From Chamaea fasciata (Eukaryota > Chordata > Aves > Passeriformes > Sylviidae): DNA of 64,000 nucleotides. The stretch's first letter is position 1; every line of letters begins with the position of its first letter. A program made the translations under genes and the position numbers. The notes beneath the pieces were generated by a model. It searched no databases. It saw only the letters and a list, made by a program, of their open reading frames with translations, and was not told the origin of the DNA. Shown here piece by piece: positions 1-12,300 of this stretch. The stretch lies in assembly GCA_029207755.1 (NCBI GenBank), contig JARCOQ010000008.1, positions 28,819,021-28,883,020 on the forward strand, written 5' to 3'.

Positions 1-3000
1 CAGTGCATTTCAGTTTCTCTTTCAGTGAGGTTACTGACACAAGACAAAAAAAGAAGGTATTTATTTTTCGTGGTACCTTAACAGTCACCCACTCGCACTG
101 AGTTAATAAACTACAAAGACTTAACTGTATCCTTGAACAAGGAACCTCAGAAAGTTACAATAAAACAGGTTTGGATGGGAAAACAGGAGTAAATCTAACC
201 TCAGTCCATGGGCTTGTTTGATGTTTGTATGTGGCATTCTTATCTCCTACTCCTGGTCCCCCACCCACTCCCACACAGAATCCCCATCCCTTTTTAAGTC
301 TGATTCAGAGTCCAATAAACTCTCTTGTGAAATTCCCTGTCCCTTAGCCCATAGCCTAACAAAAATGCCAGTGCTTACTCAAGACTATCTGCGCTGAGGG
401 CAGCTGGTCTCCTCACATGACTTCAGTTAAGCATCTGCACCCACAGGCTGAAGCTCTTCCCATGCGCCCGTACAAGTCTGCGGGTCAGCTGGGCAGAGAA
501 TAAATCTCACTGTTATCTCTGCCGTGAGGGCAAGGCAGATCACCGATAAACAGTACACTTCTTTCTCAGTTAAGAATTATAAAGCCCCATTCACATGTAA
601 AGTAATGCCTACATGAATTCTAGAGTGTGTTTTCAGAGCCTGAAAGTGCATCAAAGCCAACACACGGAAAAGGCCGGCCTGAGAAGAGACAGCCTTACAT
701 GCAGAGAGAAGATGACACTTCCATGCAGTGAAGCATATTTGTAATCTGTATTTGTCTTCAGGTTTATGTCCTTGTGTTATTCTGGGACAGTCATCACCCC
801 ACCGCAGTAAATCCAAAAGCAGGTCCTCTAGAGCAAACTGATCACAGGAATACACGAAAACCCCTCTTTTAAGAGACAGGATTTGTAGTTGGTGGAGCAT
901 CACTTATTCACTGTGTTCTGCTTCCAGCACCATGCTGCCTTTGGAAACAAGTAAATTCTCAAACACAGGATTTCTTTTTCTCCCCTCCCTCAGCATTGGA
1001 TAACTTTTTAATAGAATGCAATAATTAGCACTTTTTTATTCCAATCAAACTCAATTCAAGAAGCCAAGATCATTGCCTCTAGCTGATGAGACTCAGAGGT
1101 ACCAACTATACTCATCTTTTTGGCAGGGGTGCTATCTCTTTTGAAAGACAGACTCCTCCAGGTTAACAAAGAGAACCCAGAGCCTACCTTCCAAATCCAG
1201 TGACCCCAGAAAAATTATTTTAAGAAGCAGCTCAGTTAAGACTGAACAATGATAGCTACTTTTACTCCTGTCACCTTATAGATTCAGAACCATCAGACTG
1301 CATTAACCCTTCCATGAAGTCTGACTAGCACAGCCTTGGACCGGAGAGTTTGGGGACAGAAAAATCCAGCAATGACAAGAGAAGATAATTCACACAACAA
1401 ACTCATGCATCCTCAGCTAGGGAATCCAACAAGCTGCCTTTCCCCCAAAAGGGACCTACTACCAAGAATTTCACTCTCTTGAGAAAGAGGAGTTTTTAAC
1501 AGGCTCCATTGCCTTATAAAAGTGCTCAGGAGTCAACACAAGAGTCACTCTGCTTTAAATGTCCGTGGATCATAACAGAAGTGTACTATTTCTCCTGGTT
1601 TGGAAACCAGGAGAATTCAGAGAGGATTAAAAGCAAAATGCGCAAAGTAAAACTTGTTTAAGTATTATAGTTTTAAATGCCATGAAAAAGAGAGGAAAGG
1701 TGATATACATCCTAACCAGCCTTTCTTCTGTGACTGCTGGATGTAAAGTACCATTCGGTCACACAGTCACAGATGCATTCACATCCACTCCTGCTCCACT
1801 AAACCCCGGCTGATGAGACTGCCAGCATGAGGTCACAGAAAACATCTTAACTCCCTCTTCTTGACTTATCTGGTCTTCACCTGCCTTTGCCCCTGGTAGT
1901 TTGAAGGAGGAAAACAGGGCTTGCGTGCGTTAGGGGGGCACAGCTGAACACAACAGATTTCCACAGCAACGAGATACAGCCCCAGTGAGGAAGGCCTGCT
2001 AATAGCTGTGAGGCAATGTGCTCAGCAGAACAGATTTTTCTATCAGACAGCCAGAGATAGCAGCTCGTGTTCATACACAAACGTGTGAGGAATCTGATGC
2101 TTGGCCTTGTACAACCCCGCTGAATTCAGCCTGTGCTACGCCAGTGTAGACCACAGCAAGATAGAGACTGTGTTGGTAGGAAAAATAAACAGGCAACGTG
2201 GAGAGACGCTCTGCCTTTGAAGACGAAGTAAGAGTGTTCCTAGGACATTCCTCATTAACTGAACATTGATTGCCAAACCGTAGGAAAACCCCAGCATTAC
2301 TATGAAAGTGAAAGCAACTGTGCAATGCACAGATTTGTGCATACTGTACCATCACCTACCGTCCATGCTTCTACCTTTGACAAGTGCACATACATACACA
2401 AGCCAACAAACAACCTGCTGTTTGGAAAGGCAGGAGGCTGTAATTGTTCCAGATTTTCTACTGAGGGAGTCAATCATTCGGCCTTTGTAATTTAGGCTCC
2501 CTCCTACTAAAATACAGTTACCAACATGATGGCATTTTATTCGTTAGTATCCTCCAAACTCTGCTCATAACAGACTGTTAAATCTTCTAGCTGCAATCAT
2601 GATGGGATTTGCCTTGATGTGAAAGGATACGGTTTCCAAACACACTGATTTCAACTGGAGAAGTATCAATTTATAAAGCAAAAAAGCACATATGAGGTTT
2701 TGCAAGAACAGAGCCCCAGTGGGGAAGAGCTGAGGCCATTAGCAAACTTTTTCAAGTCAAGCAGAAAAATACCAACTGTCCCACTCACAGTGTATGCTCT
2801 GCTGGAAATGCACAAAAAGCCATCTTTATCAAACATAAGAAAAATATGTCATGTACAGTTTATAAAAATATCTGTAGCAAACTTAAGAACAAAGCCAGAA
2901 ACTCCCCAGGTTGGCTTAACCAGGCAGGGGGAAGAAGAGAGTAATTTCAAGAAGAGAGTATTTTGTACAGCAGAACAGCGACAGCCTCATCGTGATGAGG

Positions 3001-4054
3001 TTTTCTTTAAGTCCTACAACTTTTCTTGCCTCTGCAATAGGTGGAACTCAAAACAACCCAGAACTAAGACTCAAAGCAGGCACTGAGAGTGAGGCTTTAT
3101 TTTGCGTTAGGGCTGTAAAACTACCTAAGACGTGATTTTAATAAACAATCCCTGGTTACACACAAGCATCAGGGCTGACTCTGTGACAGGCTCATCCTTG
3201 CCCAGAGTCCTGCACATCAGAAGGATGACAACTGCCTCACAGCCTCAACGTTTTATGTGTGGTAAGCTTAAAGCACGAGTCCCAAGGCTGCTTGCTTCGC
3301 TTGAAGAGTGGCGCCTTGTACTGCCGTTGTTTATACAGATATGGTAATTAAAAATTGCACTGTAACGCATTTGATAATAGTCTTATTGTTCCCGTGAATT
3401 GAACTGCTTCAGTTAAACATCATATCAAAGCTAAATAACAACCGGCATTTATACTTCTTTTTTTTTTGTACTTTTTATCCTGCCTGTAGGGGAACTCCGG
3501 GCTTTTTCACCATCGAGATTTCCAGCACATCTCAGAGCAAAACGTTTTCCTTCTAAACCAAAAAGCCTACCCCACATTCCCGTGGAGCACGCTCTCCCTA
3601 AGGTGCCTAAGCTCTGCGCCAACACTGAACCCAGAGTGACCCACAAGAATAACCTCTACCTGATAAAAACAGCCAGACTTCCTACACATTTCTCAGTAAA
3701 ACAGCAGCATGCTTGGATACTGTTCCACAGGTGTGCTTAGCACAGGGCTGTTTACATTAAATACAACTGAAGGGCACTAGCAGGGCTGGCTGACAGTGCT
3801 GGAGCAGCCTTCGTGGGAACCCAGCAAGGCACACTTCTTGCATGTTTTGAGCCTTAACTTGGATCAGAAACGACGGAACACCAAATTACAGGCTAGCCAC
3901 CACACTGGTGCACCATCCCACCCAGCAGCACGTAACCTAGGAGTTCAGCAGAAAGTCCTGCCAGCCTTCCAGCATCAGGCAGGCCCACGGAAGTCAGAGC
4001 ACCCCACTTCCCTTCCCTTCAGTGCTGAGCACACATCCAAATCACTCAGCCTAC
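1..4054 (-). other. ADCY5: ADCY5 intron 1 (partial)
   Basis: This is non-coding sequence downstream, in gene orientation, of ADCY5 exon 1. The donor GTAGGC follows the exon directly at 4054-4049. The intron runs off the left edge of the window, so the next ADCY5 exon is not seen. The only structure I noticed is a short perfect palindrome at 1590-1615. No reading frame here resembles a known protein and no interspersed repeat is recognisable by eye. Confidence 0.8.
1590..1615. repeat. 26-bp near-perfect palindrome
   Basis: The arms TTCTCCTGGTTT (1590-1601) and AAACCAGGAGAA (1604-1615) are exact reverse complements separated by two bases (GG). It lies in ADCY5 intron 1. No function can be assigned from sequence alone. 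Confidence 0.8.
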
Positions 4055-5056
4055 CTGCTTCAGGAGGAACTTATCCTCCGCGTTGATCTTGAGGGAGACG
4101 GCCAGGTGGATGGCAGAGAGCACCACCCCGCTGATGACCGCAGCTCTCATCCGCACCGGCAGCAGCGTGTAGATGCTGTAGATAAAGAAGACGGTCCACC
4201 AGATGCCCTCTGAGGCGCTCCTGGGCCACACCAGCAGAACCCCTACCACTTGCACTGCCAGGATCACCAGGATGACAGAGTAGCATGCCAACCACATGTG
4301 GTCCTGGTGGAAGTTGTTGCGGTTGCACACCATGCACAGCACCACCATCAGCACGATGGCCAGGGAGAGCACCACGACATAGGATACCTCATAGTGGCCG
4401 TGTGCGGCATGGAAGATCAGCATGACCACACAGACCAGCACCAGCACGGCCATGAGCATGGTGAGGCTGCTCTGGTTTAGCCGAAAGAAGTAGCGCTGAT
4501 AGAGACGTTCCAGTTTCTCAGACTGGAACTTCTTGGACCTGAAGATTTGCAGCAGGCTATTGCAACAACTGCCCATGGAGAAGGCCGCCTCGGAGTCCCC
4601 CTCGTCCCCGTCCTCTTCCTCCAGCTCCTCAATCTTGGCCTTGATGCGTTTCTCGTCCAGCCCCAACTCCACAGAGCGGGGCCGTACCTCCCCCTGCTCC
4701 CCCAGCTGCCGGGGGCTGGCATTGTTGGGGGCAGCGGGGGAATCACTGCCGGGCGGGTGGCGGGACCGGTGACGTCGGCTGTCGTCACCGTGCTCCTGCC
4801 AGGCGGATTTGGACCTAAAGCTCATCATCCTGCAGCCGCTCTCCCCGCGGCTCCGGGGCTCGTAGTCTTCCTCGCTCCTCCACCTGCTCGACATGCGGGA
4901 GGCCTTCTTGCCCGAGGACCTGTTGGGAGGCGGCGGGTAGGAGTAGCCATTGGCCCGGGCCTCCGCCTCGCCCCAGGCCGAGCGGTGCTGCTCCGTGCCT
5001 GCCCAGGGCGCGGGACCGCCGAAGCCCGGGGGGCTGACGCTGTTGGACCGGGACAT
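4055..5056 (-). CDS. ADCY5: ADCY5 exon 1: adenylyl cyclase type 5, N-terminus and first five membrane helices
   Basis: Adenylyl cyclase 5 is a plasma-membrane enzyme that converts ATP to cAMP under control of Gs, Gi, Ca2+ and PKC. This exon encodes 334 residues. The start [11 protein letters not shown] matches the family start closely, which is why 5056 was chosen although the frame stays open upstream. Residues 1-165 are the polar cytosolic N-terminus, containing [17 protein letters not shown] and an acidic run [12 protein letters not shown] near 143-154. The conserved [10 protein letters not shown]...[17 protein letters not shown] follows at about 168-197. Hydrophobic helices lie near 197-217, 225-244, 254-276, 285-301 and 304-322. 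The exon ends after LLKQ in phase 0 at a GTAGGC donor. The sixth helix and both catalytic domains are outside the window. The closest alternative is ADCY6, but the N-terminus fits ADCY5 better, as does the HACD2/MYLK neighbourhood. Confidence 0.95.
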
Positions 5057-6330
5057 GCCCTGTGGGACGGGGCCGCGGGCGAGGGGATGACCGCCGGGAG
5101 AAAACCCTGAAAGGGAGCGGGGAAAGAGAAAAAAAAAGAAAAAAAAAAAAGAAGGGAAAAAAAGAAAGAAAGAAAGAAAAAAGGCAAAACCCGCAAGCGC
5201 CCCCAAAGTCTCCGGAAGGGCCGGGCGTCCCCAGAGCCGGGGTGTCCCCGGCGGGGCGCTCAGGGCAGTGCCATCGCCGGCCCCGGCACTTCGACACCGC
5301 CGAGCGCGCTCGGCACCGCGGGGACCGGGACGCCCCCGGCTCACGGCCGCTCGCCCTCAGCCGCGCCGCGGCGGCCGCAGGGGCTCGGGGCGCCGCGGGG
5401 GAGCCGCATCGCAGCGCGCCCGCACCGCTCCGGCCCGGCCCCCGCCGCTCGGGGCCGGGCGCAGGGCGGGCGCTTCGCCGCGGGCCGGTCGGCGGGGAGC
5501 TGGCGAAGGCTCAGGCTCGCAGGGATGCGGCAGCCGGCGGCGGCGGGAGCATCCCCTGCCCGAGGGGCGCGGCGGGCGGGCTGCCCGGGGCGGACCGGGC
5601 TGCGGCGGCGCTCCCGGCTCGCCTCGCCTCCCAGCGGCGGAGCCCCGGCGGGAAGGCACGGCCGGCGGCAGCCGCGCCGCTCATGCACCCGGCCGCCGCT
5701 CCCGCTACGCCGCGGTGCCTTCTGGCGGCCGCAGCGCCTCTCCCGCGGGCACCGGGGGAGAGGGGAGAAACGGGCAAATCCGAAAAATCGGAAGGGTAAG
5801 GGGAAAGAAAAAAATTCAAAAAAACCCGAGTAGGAGCGGGGGCCGGGGCTCGGCGCTGCCTCCCCGGCGGGGCGGCGGCGGCGGTGCCGGTGCGAGGCTG
5901 TGGCGGCGGCGGCCCCGCGCGCGGCTCTCCGGGACGGCGGCGCCGCGTCCCGGCCGCGCTTTGTGCTCCCCATTCAGCCGCGCGCCGGCCGCGCCGCCCC
6001 CGCCCGCCCCCATTGGCGCGGCCCCGCCGCCGCGCGCCGTCATTGGCCGCCGCCGCCGCCGCCCCGCCAATGCGCGCGCCGGGGGCGGGGCGCCTTAACC
6101 CCTTCGGCGCCGCCCGCGGAGCGCCGGGACCCCTCCCCGGGCGGCGCAGGTCGGGGCCGGCGCCGGGCGCCGCCGCCGAGCGTGGCAGCGTCCAGCACCG
6201 GTGGCCGAACTGGCGAACAGAGGAAAATCAACCCGCAGAAAACCCTCTCACAACATCAGCACCTGTTACTAGAGCTGCCTTAACACAGAAATTAAGGGTA
6301 AAATACACACACAGGTAGGTTCACCTTGTT
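5057..6330 (-). promoter_or_regulatory. ADCY5: ADCY5 5' UTR and CpG-island promoter
   Basis: An extremely GC- and CpG-rich island surrounds and precedes the ADCY5 start codon. It contains many GC boxes, a (CCG)n run at about 6047-6066 and three CCAAT motifs: ATTGG at 6012-6016 and 6042-6046, and CCAAT at 6067-6071. I see no TATA box at a clear position, as is usual for CpG-island promoters. The transcription start cannot be fixed, but the CCAAT cluster suggests it lies below about 6000. Many long overlapping open frames here are artefacts of GC richness. An unbroken 66-base purine tract (5119-5184) interrupts the island close to the start codon. Confidence 0.75.
5119..5184. repeat. 66-bp polypurine tract (polypyrimidine on the gene strand) in the ADCY5 leader
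   Basis: The plus strand is uninterrupted A/G for 66 bases, including A runs and (GAAA)n. On the ADCY5 strand this is a C/U tract ending just before CTCCCTTTCAG at 5117-5107, about 50 nt upstream of the start codon. It could be a leader element or the pyrimidine tract of a splice acceptor. Confidence 0.85.
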
Positions 6331-9300
6331 TTTTCAACCGCTTTAAGCTACAGCCCTCACCTTCACCCGACAGCGATGTGACACCGTTTTGTGGCATATT
6401 CCCCAACCTGGGAGTGAGGCATGACGACACCAGAGCCGTTCCCAGCAAGTTTCAATCTCCAGACTCTTCCACAATGTTCTTTCAGGTGAGCCACTCTTTC
6501 TGCAGACGCGAGTGAGCCAATTAATGATTTACAGTGTTTTGAAGGTAAGCATCATATGTACTAAGAATAATATTATTGCTTGATGTTCTGCATCGTGTTA
6601 TATTAAAAACAAACTGTCAAATCAGATAACTGCTTGGTTTAAGTTGCTGAAACTGGTAATTGTCTAGATGTTTGTTCAAACATTGAAAATCACAGCTCAC
6701 AAATAGTCCTTAGCAGTAGTAGTGCTGAAGCTGTGGTTATCAAGGGACAGAGATAAGCAATGTTTGCAGAGAGGTGATACTGCTGGACACAGTTGGGGAA
6801 AAAAAGCCAAACCAGATAGCCTTCCAAACAGAAGCCCTTCACGTGTCTTTTACATGTGCAAGTAACTCCACAAACTACAGCAATTTAGGCCTTTGTGCAT
6901 TTCAGTGGTTTGTAAAACCATATGCTGAGTTTTCAGCAGCTTCTTCTGCAGAGCAATTTTACTTACCAGGAATTCACAGTTAAACGACTTTCACTAAAAC
7001 AATACACACAACTATTACGGTGGGGCTCACTTACATGGCAGTTTCCTGACAGATGCTACACACTGCACCTCATCACTACTGGTCTCGCAGTTTGCTTTCC
7101 ATAAGGAGACATTTTTGTATATAAATACCACTGCCCTTCAGATGGAATTTGTAATTTCTTGTGATATTATACAACACTGTCACTATCCATACACTAATTT
7201 TGTTCTACTTGAGTAGAACAACACTCAAGAATTGTGTGGTTGGTTACTCTGGCTGCACAGTGCCTGAACCCAAGGGACAAAGACAGTGAAACAATTCTTC
7301 AGTGAGCTGTAAACTGGGACAGGTCTTTTTGTTTTGTACACAAAGTCCCATTTTGGAGTTCTTCTCTCAAAGCCAGCAGTAAAAGATCTCTTTTTCACAC
7401 TAAAACCAAATAAAAGAAGAAAAGTGATCCAAAAAATTAACTGGTGACCCTAAAATTAATTCTTCTTCACAGAAAATGACTGTGAAGGCATGTATAAGAA
7501 TGAAGCACATTCAACATCCACATCTTGTTACATTTAGTTCTGGCTATCAACAAAGCATTGCTCAGGTAACAGAGCAAGTCATTGTGAGGTTTTTGTCTCA
7601 CCACTGAGACTAAATGAGGTCTTACTTAGCTTTTGCATCATGATAGTCTCTGGAAGCCTGAATCCTGGGCACGACTCCAGTCACAGTAACATATATCCCC
7701 TTCTCCAGAAAGTTTATATACAGAGGTACCAGGAGAATGGTAGTTTCAATTCTAGGGTATCATTCATGTTTCTTTTCACTATGTCATTTTGTTTGACATG
7801 CAGTTTTGCTTATCTGTAATGTCATAAGAATTGATGCTTAATCAATTTTAGGGCATTAAAAAAAAAATCAGTCAGAGGGGAAAAAAAGTTTTGTCCTTGC
7901 TACAGGGGAAAACAAGTCTTCAACCAAAAGTTCGTAACTTTAGAAACAGATAGGTAAATATGAGGTGTTGAGTTTAAAGAGAAGTAAAGGAGCATTTGGA
8001 AGAGATTCTGGAGAAAATCTGTAACTTGTGAAAACAAGGACGTGAAGGACTATGGCAAAGAAGTAAGATTCCACATGGATCATAAAAATCTTTAATGCCC
8101 ACTTCTAGCTGATGATGTTACTGGGTCACAGAGAACAGTAGTAGAACAAAGGCAACAAGCAGGATATTTTAATATTAAGGATACAGACCATAATACATAC
8201 ACCTTATCTACAGCTTTCCTTCTGACATGCAAGTTCTTCAAGCCCTGGCTCTCGTTTCTAATTCAGGAACCTCATTACAAATGGCAGTAAGATACAATGT
8301 TTGTCTCACCCAAAAAAGTTATGCACAAAAGCAAAACACTGCATATCCTGGGTGGCTGTAAAGTCATTTAAAAATGCCTAGCATTTATTACAGGAACATT
8401 CAGGCAGTCGTTCTTTGTTAATGAATCATGCATAGATAGGAGTTGCCTTTTTCTTTCACAGCTTAGCTCAGCCATTTTCTGAAGGATGAGTGTAAAATTG
8501 AGGAACTTCTGTATCTCAGTCCCAACGTGGCTACACACAATGATGACCTTAATCAACACAAGTGTGCTTTGCACAGAAGTCCACATAAAATGAGAATATT
8601 TACTTCCTTTGTTCAGAAATCAACAAACACAAATATCACAATACTACGTAGAAAACCAGAGAAACTTCCTATTCCTTATCCAGAAAGGCTAATGTTGCAC
8701 ATTCCAGTCTAGCCTAGCCTTCACAAATTCTACCTGCCCCATCATAAAAGCTTTTTAAAAATTATTCTTTGTGGGTGGGGTGGGGTAGTTGGGCAAAATT
8801 CCATTCACTACCTTCAATCATATCTTAATAAAATTCTGGATTAAAATTGAACCATGCTTCTTTTTCAAAAGGCATTTATCTTGTTAAAGTAATACCTAAA
8901 TGGAAGTAAACACATGGAAGATTTAAAGAATGCTTGCACAAAATCATTCAGATGATGTCACCCCCTCGAGAACCTTCTGGAAGCCATGAGGGAGTCAACA
9001 GAGACCTACTGTGGCAGCTCTAAACTTCTTCAACATACAAGTTCACATAAATTCTGGTTTCACATGCAGTCTCATGATTTGTATAAAAACATGTTTTACT
9101 TTATTATTATTACAACAGGTGCAGTAGACAAACATTAGCATTCTTTCTTTCCATTATTTACTTCAAATGGGGAATACCAACTAGATAGTGACCTCAGAAC
9201 ATCTGTGTTACATTTCACTCTTCATGGTCTTCATGCACTACAAGATTCATGGAAGCATTAAATCCAGAGTATTAGAATATCCAAAGCAGCCCTCTGAAAC

Positions 9301-12300
9301 CAAGAGATAATCACAGGGTCCAGCTTAGAGCCACGAAATACTCAAAATTAACAAGCTGCTGTTACAAATTCTCTCCACACCACCCCTCTCCCAGTAATCT
9401 GATGATTCAAAAGGAATAGAGTGAAAAGTGAGAAAATAGTGAAAACACAAAACCACAGTGACTTAAAAAATAAACAAAAAGCCCAACCCAAAACAATCTG
9501 ACTCATTACTGACTTCTGGGGTTTTTTAGGGACACACAAGAAGCCTAGCAAGACAATGTGCTTACTGAATCACATTTATCAGTTTTTTTCACAGCAGTAT
9601 CCATATTTTACCCCAAATATAGAAATAAAATATCCTGCATGCCCATGCTGTTTAGTCCAAGCAAAGCTGGGGTATAGATCTGCATGTGCATGTTTGCCAT
9701 ACAGGAGGATTGCATCATGAATTCACCACAATGCATGTAATTCATGTGGTCATTCCAGGGATTTCGCATAATCCTGACATTAAGAAAAAAGCAGCCAAGG
9801 ATTCCAGCTCTTGACACAGAATGTGAACACAGCAGCTCATTTGTTAGCTGCAGCACAGATTTACCAGCTCACCTTTGGATAACAGCAAAGCAATTAACAG
9901 GTCTGAAATGTCTGAAATGAGTCTTCTGGAGCCTGCATGAAGCTCAGGGCACAACAGTAGAAGTTTTACATCTTTCTGTCAGCAGTTTATTTCTTCAAAA
10001 TCGTGTATGCTTAGGCCGCATCTGCAATTGTGCATCACCAGGAACCTGGAGCACAGCAGCCCATGAATGCTTACATCTGTCCCTTGTCTGAACACACCTA
10101 GAGCAGGTTTCCATACATTGCCTGACTTGACAATACCTTTTGAAGAATAATAATTCAGAATTTTCAGACTGCAGTTTGCTTCTGCTAAAGGGCTCTAACA
10201 GTTTCAACTAAGTAACCGCTTACTAGTAACAGTATCCAGTCTTAATAAGTAAACTAACCAGCAACGTCTGACTTTCAATTTCACATCCATTTTCCTGCTG
10301 ATGCAAGACAGCTTTTTCCACTGTTCCAGTTTGCTAACAAAGTGCTGTGTTTACTTAATTTAAACTGCACCAAAAAGCTGGGTAAGGAAACTCATTTGAT
10401 ACTCTCAAACCAGCAGCTTTCCCAGCAGTAGTTTATACACAGGAATGGAGGACTAAAACAAAGCACCTAAGCCAGTGCATCCAGTTCCTTATAGTCTTGT
10501 AATAAACACCTGGAGGAAAATAAAACCAACTTCATGTCATCAACAAACTAGACTAAACATTGCAGCATCTCCATTAAGTGCTGCTGTTCAGCCTTAATAA
10601 ACAAACAAAAAATTCCTCCCAAAACCCAACACCACCACCTGCGCCCCAAAGAACAACAACAACAGGATTCCAAAGGAAACAGGAAGAAAGTTTCATGTTT
10701 CATCAATGCCCAAATATTCTTTGGGAAACACAGTGGTAGAGCTCTGTAACCTCCAGTACCTCTCCTCTTCCATCTCATCATTTTATTGGCAGTCATTAAG
10801 TAGAGAAGACCAGCACTCATTATCTTTTCTTACCCAGTAAGTGAAGAGGATGTATTTCATCCTAAGAAACCTTTAAATGGCAAACTGATTTCATAAAAGC
10901 CATCTAGAGTCAGGCTGATTGGAGGGTCCTCCACTTCCTATATACTCCCCACAACTGATGGGTTTTGTGGGCATGCTTCACGCAGAAAATAACAAAGTGC
11001 TGATTTTTACATTGCCATCCACTTACAACTAATGTTAAAGAAGATACCTGAAATGCCTCATCCCTTTATATGTATTCTTCAGATTATCTCTGCAGAGTGA
11101 GACTCATCCACTGTCTTGCCCAAGAGGCTGAATGTAATTACACAGGAGCTATGATTCTGCAAGTTCAGGTGTTCAAACCAGAAAATGTCAGTACTGAAGT
11201 TTTTCATGTATGCTTGTTCAAGTGGTAACAGCTCACAGAAGACTGTGCAGACTGTCTGCAGCAGGAGTCAAAAACATGGGACAAAATACAATTCACTGTT
11301 CACAATTCAGTGGAATAAGCCTCTGCAGAAAGTTCCACCAAAGAATTTCCCAATAATAACATCCTCACTTAGTACCAGGTAATGTTAAATTTCTATGTAC
11401 AAACTGCACGAAATAAATTAAATCTACAGAGAGGCAGCTGTGGCACAGTTTGTGCAAGTATAATTAGACATGGAAATGTTTCTAAATACTGTGAATTATG
11501 ATTTCATAGAGGAAGATTGAAATAATATACATCTACTTTAAACATTTGAAAAGTTAAGATATAATACTGACAGAAACTTCTCTTTCCTTAATATGAGCAC
11601 GTTATCAATGTCAGCACATCAAAGATGAAAACAAACTGCTGACAACACTAATGCCCAAGCTAACCTGTCAGGCCATAATAAGGGCTTTAGGATCTTTCAC
11701 ATTTGTAAAGGAAAGTATTATTCTGGAAATTAGCGCTCAACAGTATTAAAGGAGTTACAAAATTTTCATCCACATTTAGAATTGCAACTACTTCAAAGGC
11801 AGCCTTCAGAAATCACCTAAGAAGCTTTATTAATTATCTTACTACTTTAAGTCTTCTGACAAGTGTGGAAGAGCATTTGTTTAGGAGACAGGAAGCAGAA
11901 TTTAAAAGCCACTTGATATTAAATGGGAGTTCCAGGCGTTTGGGTGGCTTGAATCAATCACTCCCAGCTGTAGAATTGCTCAGTTCACATCACATGAAAC
12001 TGAATCACACAGATATTCACACCTTTTTATTTTACATTCAGCAGCCCAGCAAAGATCCCTCCTCTAGTCTGATGTCAAGAACTGCTAATGCTTTAAGATG
12101 AGCCTTACACATTATTGTGACATTAACTTGCTGACAACCACAGAACCCTTATGCTTTTCAGACTTTTTACTGTCACCCTAGGGAACTAAAATTGTTTCCA
12201 CACACATTGTTTTCAAAATGCAGAGAGGAAACACAAATAGCCAGTGATAGTTGCTGTTAAGGCACAAACAGAGAGCTCAGCACCTCTCCACGGCACAGCA

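Noticed and set aside
5062..6318. Several 100-276 codon open frames on both strands of the ADCY5 island
   Set aside because: Low stop-codon density from GC richness explains them. They overlap each other in all frames and show no family motifs.
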